A stretch of DNA of 64,000 bases from Solenopsis invicta (Eukaryota; Arthropoda; Insecta; Hymenoptera; Formicidae), in the NCBI RefSeq assembly GCF_016802725.1, contig NC_052665.1:25066501-25130500 (forward strand). The letters run 5' to 3'. This document shows positions 32,636 to 43,483 of this stretch, piece after piece. Each line of letters begins with the position of its first letter. The first letter of the stretch is position 1. The notes beneath the pieces are model-generated. The model was not told the origin of the DNA. It did not search any database and worked only from the letters and a program-made list of their open reading frames with translations. The position numbers and the translations under genes were made by a program.

Positions 32636-34163
32636 GCGAGTACTCAGGAGCCTTAAAAGTCAACTCTTGCCTTTTACAGTCAGCTTAAAGTCGGCTCATA
32701 GTCGACCTCGTGTTGTGTGGGTATATATAAAGTACTTATCCGCAGTATCTGACAGGAAACGTCGTGTGAGAATGGTATGTGTCAAAAGTGAGAGACAGGA
32801 TATGCGTATAAAAGCCACACTTATATTTGGTTAAAGTTAGTAATAGCACAAGAATACATAAAGGAACGTGGTAGTTCACACAAGGATATATGATCAATCA
32901 ATAGAAAAGATGGTAGACTCCGGACTCCGCTCTAGTTACAATCCCTCTACAACGTTCTCTAAATACACTGTTACGGAACGGTCATTACCCTAAACTCCTA
33001 CAATAATCACATTATGTTCAGAAAGACATATTGCTTTTCATGATATAAAAATCATAAAAATTTCATGATATTTACATTAATAATATATGATGGAGAATCA
33101 ACTTCAGTACACCAATTTTCTTGTATGTATCACTATATATGTCTGCTGTCTAAGTTAAATAAAAATTTCCTTTTAACCTTCATGGTTTACATTTTTATTC
33201 CATTTTAAAAAGAATGATATATATTTACTGTCTGTAAAAAAAATAACAAAAAATGTATATCGTTTTCATATATTATATGTTTTAAAGGTTATCGGTAGAT
33301 TGTGTTTATACTCAATGCAGAAACAAAATTTTTCATTTATTAATAAGCAGGGTTTGAAGAAACCCGGGTTTTTTTTAAACCCGGCACAGTAGGGATTTTT
33401 TTGGATTTTATTGGGTTTTTTAGGGTTTTATTGGATTTTTTCGCGTTTTATGTGTTTTTATTTTTTATTATCCACTAATAATTACCAAATTTGCTTCAAT
33501 TGATAATTCTAATATGAATTCTAATATGATTCTAATATGATTAATTTAATCTATTTACGTTTAATTTATTAATTTATTAATTTAATTTATTTATTTAGTT
33601 ATTTATTCATTTAATTTATTAATTAATATAATAAGTGTACAGCTATCTATATAAGGGACATTCCATGTCAAATCAAGTCTTTAGATCTAACTATTTTTTA
33701 TTATAGTTATTTTTTTACTAAAAATTCTTCTATCGTATATGTATAAGGTTTTAAAAAGTTTGTTATGTATATCAAATTTTTTAAATAAATTTGCTATAAA
33801 AAATAGTTTTTAATTAATTAATATTTGAAAAAGAATAAGAATTAAAGCAAACATTAATTAAATTAAACAATTTTTAGAATTAAAAAAAAAGAGAAAAAAG
33901 ATTTTATCTTGTAAGAAGTCTAAACCCTGGTGGATTTTATTAGGTTGCATCCACCTTAGCAAACTCCCCAATAAGAATATAGAATACATCAGAGAGTTTC
34001 AAATTTCTTTTACTGCATTTCAGAATTGTTAATTTTTCACTGTGACAAATATTGTAGTAAATTTTTAGATTTTGCATGTCCTATGAATATTATAAAATGT
34101 AAATTAATTTATAAGTAAATAAATAATGTGTACTAGTAATAAAATTGCATGTATTTTTGTGTA
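32636..34163. other. Intergenic, no gene seen
   Basis: Mixed AT-rich DNA. At 33356-33460 AACCCGGGTTTTTTTTAAACCCGG forms a short hairpin, followed by degenerate GGGTTTTATTGGATTTT repeats. No other structure recognised. Confidence 0.45.
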
Positions 34164-34168
34164 TATAT

Positions 34169-36042
34169 TGTCACGTACTTTTCCTGACGCCGGAGAGCAA
34201 CGGCGAAGTACGCGATCAAACAACGGGATAACTCGCGAAACACGCGCGGGAGCGACGAGCTAACTGAGAAACACCAAATCGCGAGATTGGGCGCCAGACG
34301 CGATGATACCGGTCGCGTCTCCGGGTTCACTCTTCCACTCTAAACACGGCTTAACAACACGCGAGAACGGGTCATGGCGAAACGCGAAATCGTCGCTCGC
34401 ACGCGGCCAGCTAGCTCCTCTAACCGGTAGAAGGGCGGGGTAGCGGAGACAGGGACGAAGCGGCTCTCTTACGGGAGACGACGGGTAGGCGAGAAATCAA
34501 GTAAAGTCAGGCCGATATAACAAATAGAGAACACATGTATTGCAGTGCATAATAGAGACGGCTTACAAGAAAATAAGAACAAAAAAGAATAGCGGGTAGC
34601 GTAAGAAAGAAAGACAAAGAGATAAGGCATTGACAAAAGAAATTAGGAAGCGGGAATTATCTCGACTCCGACCATAATTACGCGACACGCGCCGATCACA
34701 ACGACTGGTCCTGCGCGAGGCGCGACAACCAATCACGCGTGCTCTGACCGGCGTGGCGAGAACGCGAACGCAGAGCCTCCGCTAAGGCAAGCCACGCAAT
34801 TCCACGACAAAAGGGTACAGTAAAATCCGCGCCGGCGACAACGCAATCGCCGGAACCACGCTACAAAATTAATACAACACACACGCTGTAACAACGCACC
34901 GATAGCCCGAGCGGCCGTGCGATCCCGGCCGAGACACGACTCGCGCACGTGCGCGAGGGCTTTGCGGCTTCCCGGGAAGCCGGTCGCTCGCGAACCTCCA
35001 CGGCGGGACAGCTAAAACACACGCGGCAGCCGACAGCTGGATGCCTCGACGAGGTCTCGCGCTTGAGGTGGAGAGCCAGCCAAACACCAAGAAGCAAGGT
35101 GCGTTCAATCGCCACGCGGTGGACGCACTCGCACACGAACCTAATGGCTCCACCTCAGAACGCAAGCCGGTCGACACCGACAGCTCGTGGCTTTACACGA
35201 AGGTTAGAGGGTCACCTCGACTTCCGCACGGTCCTCCTCCGGGTGTCCTCAACTCGCTCCGACGACGCTCGCCAAGGCCGGGCACTCCTTCCGATAGCGG
35301 ACACGCCGATAGCCGACCGATAGCTCGCACTCGCTCGCTCCTTTCCGCACACGCACGCAGTCGAGCGGGTCGCACGCAAAAGCCGAGAGGATCGCGCTCG
35401 ATGCGCGATCGATGAGCGCTACCCCTCCTACAGGGTGCGCGATATCCTTGCGCCTAGCGGCGCGGCCTATCAGTGGCCGCCCTTATCTAGCCGTGACGTC
35501 ACGGCAGTGCAGTGTCGGGTCTCCGCAGGTGTCGTGCCGTCCCCGTCGGCATCCGACATCCTCGTTGTTCTCGTCGTCCCTGCGGACGACCGCAGCAGAA
35601 TTTTCCCAGCGACGACTCTTCGCCGCTACACTCCTTGATGGACAGCCGGCATTCGACGGCCCTCGTCCTGGCCGTTCGTCCGCCCTAGCCTGTCCATCAG
35701 CTGTGCCACTCGCGAGCCTCCTTTGCGTGGCGCTTAGCTGTCGCCACGTCTTATCTCCTCCTCTCCGTCGGTGTTTTCCGGTGCGCCGGCCCTGGACGAT
35801 CGCCCTTTCCTTTCCCGGTCGCTGTCCGTCTCCCTCGCCGCTGCTGGTCCTTCGGCGGCGCTTGTCGAGGTGCCCGCGGTTACATAAAAGAAGCCGCGAA
35901 TGATTAAATAAAATAACACGCAACGCAGTCCCGCCGGAGATTTCGCTCTCTCGTTGAGTGCGCGGCCCGGTCGTTCGCGTCTCCTCGCGCTACGTTTAGG
36001 CGGAGGACGAAGTGGCGAGGCAGATAAAACTGCCACGTCACA
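34169..36042 (-). repeat. Solo gypsy LTR, copy near 35 kb
   Basis: 1874 bp, TGTCACGTAC...CCACGTCACA on the plus strand, homologous end to end with the right LTR of the gypsy element at 60891-63026 (minus its MITE). Flanks are TATATAT and ATATATA, so insertion was into a TA tract. No internal sequence, so it is a solo LTR. Orientation matches the minus-strand gypsy element. ORFs inside it are LTR artefacts. Confidence 0.9.
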
Positions 36043-36047
36043 ATATA

Positions 36048-37365
36048 TACGAGGTGTGTTCAAAAAGTATCGCGAATTTTGTGTTTTTTCAAAAATTATT
36101 TATTTATTCATGAATATCTATTTTGTCCCCTTCAAAGTAATCCCCATGAGATATTATACACTTGTGCCAACGGTTTTTCCAATCTTCGAAGCACTTCAAA
36201 AAATCATTTTTTTTTATCTTGTTCAGCTCCTCCTTCGATGCCGTCTTTATCTCGTCAAGCGTAGCGTAACGTCGTCCTTTCATGGGCCTCTTCAGTTTAG
36301 GGAACAAGAAAAAGTCACAGGGGGCCAGATCTGGGGAATACGGTGGCTGCGGCATCATTAGTGTGTTGTTTTTGGACAAAAAGTCGCGCACAAGCAACGA
36401 TGTGTGAGCAGGGGCGTTATCGTGGTGCAAAAGCCAATTTTTGTTCTTCCACAAATCCGGGCGTTTCTGGCGGATTGCTTCGCGCAAATTGCGCATAACT
36501 TGCAGGTAATATTCCTTATTGACCGTTCTACCCTGTGGCAAGAACTCATGATGCACCACGCCCCTGCAATCGAAGAAAACTGTCAGCAAAACTTTCACAT
36601 TCGACCGAACTTGGCGCGCTTTTTTCGGTCTTGGTTCGTGCGGCAGCTTCCATTGAGATGATTGAGCTTTGGTTTCCACGTCATAACCATAAACCCACGA
36701 TTCGTCACCAGTTATGACCCTCTGGAGCAAATTTGGGTCGTCGCGGACAGAGTCCAACATCTCATTAGCAATGTTCATGCGATGCTGTTTTTGGTCGCAA
36801 TTGAGCAATTTTGGTACGAATTTCGCGGCGACCCGTCTCATGCCCAAATCATTGATAAAAATCGAATGGCACGAGCCAATCGATATGTTTAGGTCCTCAG
36901 CAACTTCTCTAACGGTGATTCGACGATTGGCCAATACCATTTTCTCCACTTCATTAATTTTTTCGTCTGTTGTTGAAGTGCTCGGGCGTCCGGCACGCTC
37001 TTCGTCGTTCACATCTTCTCGGCCTTCTGAGAACATTTTGTACCACCGATAAACGTTGCTTCGGTCCAAGGTAGCTTCTCCGTATGCCACAGTCAACATT
37101 CGGAATGCATCCGCGCACTTAATTTCGTTTTTCACACAAAATTTGATACAGGTTCTTTGATCCATTTTTTTGAATAGGTAAAAATCGAAGACGATCCAAA
37201 ACACGTGCAAGCAGCTGTCAACAATTAAGTGAACATTCAAAATGGCCGAGCTTGTCGGCATAAGTGAGAGACATGAGTACCAACATAACGCCACAAAAAG
37301 ATCGAAATTCGAATATACGTAACCCGCGAAAATTCAAAATTCGCGATACTTTTTGAACACACCTC

Positions 37366-37368
<3 letters not shown>
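36048..37368 (-). mobile_element. Mariner transposon, copy 2, intact
   Basis: 36050-37366 (1317 bp) with the same termini as copy 1, in opposite orientation. It sits in TA tract DNA 7 bp after the solo LTR, so the TA duplication cannot be told apart from the surrounding TA repeat. Confidence 0.96.
36104..37165 (-). CDS. Mariner transposase (copy 2)
   Basis: 353 residues from the ATG at 37165, the same start as copy 1; the upstream open stretch belongs to the leader. All three catalytic aspartates are present (GDESW, HHDNAPAHT, APCDFF) with DD34D spacing. The only protein difference I notice from copy 1 is alanine to serine in RDFLAKNN, plus a few silent changes. Two intact, nearly identical copies 23 kb apart indicate recent transposition. 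Confidence 0.96.
   Translation of the reverse strand: MDQRTCIKFCVKNEIKCADAFRMLTVAYGEATLDRSNVYRWYKMFSEGREDVNDEERAGRPSTSTTDEKINEVEKMVLANRRITVREVAEDLNISIGSCHSIFINDLGMRRVAAKFVPKLLNCDQKQHRMNIANEMLDSVRDDPNLLQRVITGDESWVYGYDVETKAQSSQWKLPHEPRPKKARQVRSNVKVLLTVFFDCRGVVHHEFLPQGRTVNKEYYLQVMRNLREAIRQKRPDLWKNKNWLLHHDNAPAHTSLLVRDFLSKNNTLMMPQPPYSPDLAPCDFFLFPKLKRPMKGRRYATLDEIKTASKEELNKIKKNDFLKCFEDWKNRWHKCIISHGDYFEGDKIDIHE

Positions 37369-37403
<35 letters not shown>
37367..37403. repeat. (TA)n microsatellite
   Basis: TA tract between mariner copy 2 and the next candidate LTR; likely the pre-insertion target of both. Confidence 0.85.
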
Positions 37404-37406
<3 letters not shown>

Positions 37407-39114
37407 GACGGTGCAACTTGCGTTCATTGTCCGTCACAAGGGCCATATGGCCTGACTGCGAAGCGCGAAACGGATGCTGCGTCCTTCCGGCTCGGGAGCG
37501 GGCGTGATTCCGTTGGCGCGACCGTTTAAGTGTGTGTGTTCGTCTTTATGCCATCCCTGCGCCCACTATTAATTTCAAGTGAGCGGTAGATCCGTCGAGG
37601 AGAAAGACGGTGACTGCGGAAAAACATTTTGTACGGGTAAAACGTCTCGTCCACCCAGAGGCACCGGAAAGGAAGCAAGAATCCAAGAACATCGCCGAAG
37701 AATTTACGGAGCATCCCGAAACGCGGGGGCTCGCAGGTTGTACCGCTCACACTGTCCTTTTCGTTTGCCGCCGAACAAAAACCTTGTCTGTCAGAAGTTA
37801 ATTTTTCAGGAATGGCAAAGTTACAATTTCGCAGGCGGAAGTTGTGCAAAGCTAAAAAGCAAAAACAAGAACGAGGCGAGATCGAGGACCGTACAGAGGA
37901 GGCATCGCGGGCCTGAAGCGGCGGCCATCTGAGATAAAGCCGGCCGATATCAATTCCCGGGAAAGCCGAGAATCACCTGCTGTATTTGGGCCTCGCGCGC
38001 TATCAACGTCAGAAGCGCAGAACGATAGAATAATGCGCACACCACCAGGATCTAGCCGCCTGATAACAGCCAATGTAGAAGCGGCAGCGGCGATAAGTGG
38101 GGCGCAACACCGCGGGCCTCCCGCAGGATCGAGGATCGATGCTCACTTGTGCTGTGAGCGTGTCCCAAGCTGGAGAGCCGAACACCAAAGGCTAAGTCAC
38201 AAGAGGACGCAGAAAGAGGTTCCGTGCCGCGCCGAAGGGTGAGACGAGCGCAACTCAAGTATTGTAAAGTCACCGATTTTGCGAACGAGGACGAGTGACG
38301 TCGCGACTGACAGGGTTAAATAGAGTCCACTCGTATTTGCGTGTAATATCGTAAGCGTAGCCATTGGTACAGCCGCGACGTTGCTCGTCCGATCTCGCCA
38401 TATTAATGCAGTTTCTTTAGTTTCGGTATTTGCGCCTGTATCGTCACAGCCAAGCGTCGTTGTGTTGTAAGTTTATGTAATTGTAGGTGCGTGAGTTTTG
38501 TCTGATTTTGCGGGTTGAACGTAGCTTGATTACGGTAGTAGCGGTGAGAGAAAACGCAAGATCCTTTGGCTAGCGTGTGCATAACTCTCTTCGCGGAATT
38601 CCGCCTTGATGTGTGCACCTTCTCCCGCGGCGACCGCCTCGCCGAGGCGATTGAATCGTTACGCTTGTGACTGCGGTACGAGATCGGCCGATTACTAAGC
38701 CGCTTCGAGTAACATTCCGCGAATCTGTATCGCATTCCTCACGCGGGTAAACCGCGTGCAAAATTTTGTAGTTTACTAACCCGAAAACTCTAAATATACG
38801 TTGTTATTCTGTTTGTTAATTCTGGCCTCGTTATTCTGCGATTCTCCCTCGCTCCCCCGATCACCACCTGACCGCACCGACCCACGCCTCTACCGACTTA
38901 GCGGGGAGCTGCCGGATGGTCGTGTCGTCACCGCTCACGGCTAGTACGTTAATGTAGAGTCGCGAAATTAATGAGCCGAAAAGAGTGGCACGCTCTCTCG
39001 TGCCTGGCGCCCAATACTGTCCGCTGACAATTATTTGAGAGAAATAAATACCGCGTTCCTGAGATCCGCCTTGAGCGGGCTACTGAAATTTGTGTCAGGT
39101 GCGTAAAGACACTG

Positions 39115-39117
<3 letters not shown>
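37404..39117 (+). repeat. Candidate solo LTR of a second gypsy-like family
   Basis: About 1.71 kb of GC-richer DNA starting TGTGACGGTG and ending GACACTGTCA, bounded on both sides by (TA)n. It has a TTAAATA box at about 38317, a polyadenylation signal AATAAA at 39043-39048 close to the right end, and TGGCGCCCAAT at 39005-39015, a motif the gypsy LTR also has near its own 3' end. No long conserved ORF. No second copy lies in the window, so LTR identity is an inference. Confidence 0.5.

Positions 39118-39118
<1 letters not shown>

Positions 39119-39168
<50 letters not shown>
39119..39168. repeat. (TA)n microsatellite
   Basis: 25 TA units between the candidate solo LTR and the Tc1-type element; the last TA (39167-39168) serves as the transposon's target duplication. 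Confidence 0.9.
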
Positions 39169-39171
<3 letters not shown>

Positions 39172-39972
39172 GACTCAAAAAAAAATAGGGAACACTTTCC
39201 AGACACCAAAAATTAGGCTATTTTCAAATGACTGTAACTCGGTGAAAAATCATCGTAGATAAAAAATAAAAAAAGCATTTTGAAGCTTGAAGATCGAGCT
39301 TTAACGTTCTACCAGCAGATTTTTAAAATTCTTTTAACTTCCTTATCTTATGCAGTAAAAAAGCACACCTTGTTTTGTTTGTTAAAATTTCGTATTTTTG
39401 ACACTTTGCAGATCGACCAACAAATTTTTTTCGAATAATTCAAGTAAAATTTCATAAACAACAACTTTTTACCTATAAAAAGGTTTTCTTTAAATTTCTC
39501 TACGATTTTTTTTGACCGAGTTACGCAACTTTGAAGCTAAACCTGCATTTTATACAAATGATATCCGTACTCCGTGAAAAATCATCGTAGACAAAAAATA
39601 AAAAAATCATTTTAAAGCTCGAAGTTTCAGCTTTAACATGCTATAAATGGTTTTCAAAAATTTTCTCAATTTTTTAGTAGTATGCCCCAAAAAAGATACA
39701 CTGTTTTTTCCTTAAAATAACGTATTTTTAACAGCCTGTAGCTCAATAAAAAAATTTTTGTCGACAAATCCAATGCAAGTGTCATAAAGTATGACATTTT
39801 CTCTACAAAATGCTTTTTTTTTAATTTTTTCTACGATTTTTTTTGACCGAGTTACAAGACTTCAAAGATATACATTTTTTACAGTACATTTTTCCGAAAA
39901 ATGACGTCTACCGCCGACATTAGCATTACCCAATGTGCACCACGTGGAGGTTGTCGGTCGGATTTTTGCACA

Positions 39973-39973
<1 letters not shown>

Positions 39974-40022
<49 letters not shown>

Positions 40023-40023
40023 G

Positions 40024-40055
<32 letters not shown>

Positions 40056-40068
40056 TGTGTACGTGTGT

Positions 40069-40116
<48 letters not shown>

Positions 40117-40218
40117 GTGTATCGCAGCAGAGATAAGGAGCCCACAGTTCGTCACTTCTGCACTATTTAACGACTCCAAACCCTCTTTACTGTGTACTCG
40201 TATATGTGTATGTGTGTG

Positions 40219-40283
<65 letters not shown>

Positions 40284-40470
40284 TACTGCAGAGATAAGGA
40301 TCCCGCAGTTCGTCACTTTTGCAGTATTTAATGATTCCAAACCCTCTTTACTGTGTATGTGTATATGTGTGTGTATCACAGCAGAAATAAGAACACCGCA
40401 GTTTGTCACTTCTGCCGTATTTAATGACTCCAAACCCTCTCTGCTGTGTGTGTATTCGCTCGCGCGCATG
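39974..40470. repeat. GT microsatellites with about 65-bp minisatellite units
   Basis: A unit GCAGAGATAAGGA.CCC.CAGTTCGTCACTT.TGC..TATTTAA.GA.TCCAAACCCTCT occurs three times (about 40128, 40290, 40379). Each follows a (GT)n tract. Two inverted units lie in the other arm (about 40905-40970 and 41030-41097). ORFs rich in Cys-Val or Thr-His here are artefacts. Confidence 0.85.
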
Positions 40471-40534
40471 AGAGTTCAATAGTGTGTATTTCCTCCTCTT
40501 TGATCAGTTACTGCTTGCAAGCGTTCTCGCATAT

Positions 40535-40876
40535 TTATACATTTTGTAATACATCTTGTGGAATGTTGTGCCAAAATTCCGTTAAAATTTCTCCCAATTT
40601 TTCTAAATTTCGCGGCTGTTCCTTGCGACGCCTTAATCGTCGTTCCATTTCATCCCAAATGTGCTCGATTGGATTTAAGTCCGGGCTATTGGTGGGATGA
40701 TTTAACAGTCTAATTGCGTGTCGTTGAAAAAAACGTCGCGTTAAATTCGCTGTATGAGGTCGAGCGTTGTCCTGCATGAAAATAAAGTTCCGACAAGTTC
40801 GATTTAATAGCAAAACGTGTGGTCGTAGAATATCGTTGATATAATGAACACACACGAAATACACACCATTGAACAC
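40535..40876 (-). pseudogene. Tc1-type transposase fragment
   Basis: About 113 codons corresponding to the C-terminal third of a Tc1 transposase. The second catalytic aspartate is in FIFMQDNARPHTA and the glutamate in SPDLNPIEHIWDEM, with 34 residues between them (DD34E). The N-terminal DNA-binding domains and first aspartate are missing, where the family has about 340 residues. It lies in the loop between the long inverted arms, so it is the remnant of the element's own gene. Not functional. Confidence 0.9.
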
Positions 40877-41098
40877 TCATACGCGCGCGCGCATACACAC
40901 ATAGCAGAGAGGGTTTGGAGTCATTAAATACTGCAAAAGTGACGAACTGCGGGGTCCTTATCTCTACAGTAATACACACACACACACACACACACACACA
41001 TGCACACACATACACATATACGAGTACACAGTAAAGAGGGTTTGGAGTCGTTAAATAATGCAGAAGTGACGAACTGTGGGCTCCTTATCTCTGCTGTG

Positions 41099-41149
<51 letters not shown>

Positions 41150-41969
41150 GTGCAAAAATCCGACCGACAACCTCCACGTGGTGCACATTGGGTAATGCTA
41201 ATGTCGGCGGTAGACGTCATTTTTCGGAAAAATGTACTGTAAAAAATGTATATCTTTGAAGTCTTGTAACTCGGTCAAAAAAAAATCGTAGAAAAAATTA
41301 AAAAAAAGCATTTTGTAGAGAAAATGTCATACTTTATGACACTTGCATTGGATTTGTCGAGAAAAATTTTTTTATTGAGCTACAGGCTGTTAAAAATACG
41401 TTATTTTAAGGAAAAAACAGTGTATCTTTTTTGGGGCATAGTACTAAAAAATTGAGAAAATTTTTGAAAACCATTTATAGCATGTTAAAGCTGAAACTTC
41501 GAGCTTTAAAATGGTTTTTTGATTTTTTATCTACGATGATTTTTCGCGGAGTACGGATATCATTTGTATAAAATGCAGGTTTAGCTTCAAAGTTGCGTAA
41601 CTCGGTCAAAAAAAATCGTAGAGAAATTTTAAGAAAACCTTTTTGTAGGTAAAAAGTTGTTGTTTATGAAATTTTACTTGAATTATTCGAAAAAAATTTG
41701 TTGGTCGATCTGCAAAGTGTCAAAAATACGAAATTTTAACAAACAAAACAAGGTGTGCTTTTTTACTGCATAAGATAAGGAAGTTAAAAGAATTTTAAAA
41801 ATCTGCTGGTAGAACGTTAAAGCTCGATCTTCAAGCTTCAAAATACTTTTTTTATTTTTTATCTACGATGATTTTTCACCGAGTTACAGTCATTTGATAA
41901 TAGCCTAATTTTTGGCGTCTGGAAAGTGTTCCCTATCTTTTTTTGAGTAGTGTATACATATATATATAT

Positions 41970-42992
41970 TGGGGAGACCGGGGCAAATCGTTAGACCGTT
42001 TTTTCTTTTGTGTCTCCTGAGTCCTATATTAATTAAAAAATAAAAAAACATGAGCCGGTTTAAAAGGTTGAACCTTCCCTTTCACAATGCCGATATAAAT
42101 AGAACATGCAAATGTACTTGCTTTAAAGTACATATAAAAATGTCGACCAGTGTCAAGAATTAAGAATAGTTCCAAGCCCGGGGTAATTCGTAACTAGTCC
42201 GGGAATATTCCGAAATTTGTATTTTAAGTTGAAATTCTGTAAAAAAGCTGTTGTTAAGACTTTCTTTTATTTAAAAAAGGATGTAGGTATACAAAAAACA
42301 AATGCAAACATACACGTTCGCATGTTCTTTTATGCCATCGGTGTGACAGATTTCCTAACCTTACAAGTGTCAATCTTTAACGCTTTATAACTTTTTACCT
42401 GCTTAAGAGCGACGATTTTATATTCATATTCATGTTCTATGTATTAAAAGACACAATTTTATCATGTTTGAACTAAATCAATGAAGAACTTTACCTCAAT
42501 GTTTAACTCTGCGTAGTGCAAACGTTCGTAACACAGCCAAAAGGTTAGGATTACTACCCAACTTAGGTTAGGCGCTGCAATCAGTATTAACGAATCGCCT
42601 CGGTGCTCAGTATTACGAATAGCCCCAACATCAAGTGTGCGCATTATTGCGTATGATCGACAAAAATAGACATCACACAGCAAAAAGTAAACACGAAATG
42701 TTTCAAATACGTTCAACTGGACACGATACATTCAAAGTTTTCAAAAAAACCTTATTATCTTATTTAAATTTCGAAGAAATGCCGACTATCAGAAATTACT
42801 TCGACTGTCGCAAAACACATTTTTCATTACTACGACTTCAATATGACGCCGTTACCAACAAATCTTTGTTAGCAACATCGTTACATTAAGACGTGTTTAC
42901 AGTATTTAAAGTAAATTTTTAACATGTACCCATAAAAAGATATTTCAAATTATCGAATTACTCTGTCTAACGATTTGCCCCGGTCTACCTTA
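41970..42992. mobile_element. Candidate DNA transposon with GACCGGGGCAAATCG termini
   Basis: GAGACCGGGGCAAATCGTTA at about 41974 faces TCTAACGATTTGCCCCGGTC at about 42968. About 22 bp of terminal inverted repeat encloses about 1 kb. The ORF at 42635-42889 (FKVFKKTLLSYLNFEEMPTI) is not recognised. No target duplication can be fixed because the flanks are TA-rich. Confidence 0.6.
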
Positions 42993-43002
42993 TACATATT
43001 AC

Positions 43003-43482
43003 AAATATGTTATTGGACCAATAGTGTAACAATACAATGATAGTAAAAAAACCTTCTTCGGTCGTAACTAGGTCTTAGTGCTTATATTTATTTATGTGAT
43101 TTTATATACTTTTCCGAATTCAGCCAAAAGGTGCGCCGAATTAATTTTCGGTCATAAGACAGCATGTCGAATAAGAATTAGTAATATCACAATTTATATT
43201 AAATTAAATAATTTAATATAATACTTGATGCTGATTTGCATCTATATACCCATTCCCCCTCTGAAAAAACTGTAAGAAATTTATTTCGAAAAATAACACC
43301 CCACCCAAGGTTCGAACCTGGCACCTACGGTCCCGGTGTTTTACCACCTCGACCACTGGGGCACAGTGATACTTCTCGCAATATTGGTATATGAGTGACA
43401 ACGCATTCTAGGCGCTTGATTCAAATTACAAATATGTTATTGGATCGATAATGTAACAACACAATGATAGTAAAAAAGCCTT
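43003..43482. repeat. 60-bp direct repeats flanking a tRNA-like unit
   Basis: ATTACAAATATGTTATTGGA...TGTAACAA.ACAATGATAGTAAAAAA occurs at about 43008-43055 and again at about 43426-43478, same orientation. The 370 bp between contain a tRNA-derived sequence. Could be a SINE with long duplication, a miniature LTR element or a segmental duplication. Confidence 0.6.
43298..43366 (-). other. tRNA-derived sequence (SINE head or tRNA pseudogene)
   Basis: On the minus strand: GTGCCCCAGTGGTCGAGGTGGTAAAAC (A box) then, about 30 nt later, AGGTTCGAACCT (a perfect B box). Acceptor ends GTGCCCC/GGGGTG pair loosely. The anticodon arm is not clean, so a functional tRNA is unlikely. Confidence 0.6.
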
Positions 43483-43483
43483 C

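Larger units (their letters stand above)
39167..41954 (-). mobile_element. Tc1-type element with arms longer than 1 kb
   Basis: 39169-41952 between TA duplications (39167-39168, 41953-41954). Termini CACGACTCAAAAAAAAATAG / CACTACTCAAAAAAAGATAG then GGAACACTTTCC. Inverted arms run about 39169-40500 and 40870-41952. They contain repeated CTACGATTTTTTTTGACCGA blocks and a CA/GT-rich minisatellite. The loop holds a Tc1 transposase remnant. Unusually large arms for this superfamily. Confidence 0.85.

Noticed and set aside
30152..32688. Long plus-strand ORFs rich in Ser, Phe, Pro and Leu (30152-30655, 30662-31570, 31567-32688)
   Set aside because: They are the antisense of the purine-rich LINE coding strand, with no domains and biased composition; the minus-strand frames carry the RT and ORF1 motifs.
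34861..36063. Many 60-160 codon ORFs in the solo LTR and in the 51-55 kb and 61-63 kb LTR copies
   Set aside because: GC-rich LTR DNA gives chance ORFs on all frames; none has a domain and they are not conserved in frame among the LTR copies.
40128..40450. CRISPR-like array of repeats and spacers
   Set aside because: Only three diverged units separated by GT microsatellite in a eukaryotic transposon arm; spacers are simple repeats.
39862..41242. ORFs of Thr-His or Cys-Val repeats
   Set aside because: Translations of (GT)n/(CA)n microsatellites in the Tc1 arms.
43298..43366. A functional tRNA gene
   Set aside because: A and B boxes are good, but the anticodon arm and acceptor stem do not pair cleanly, and it sits in a repeat-like context.
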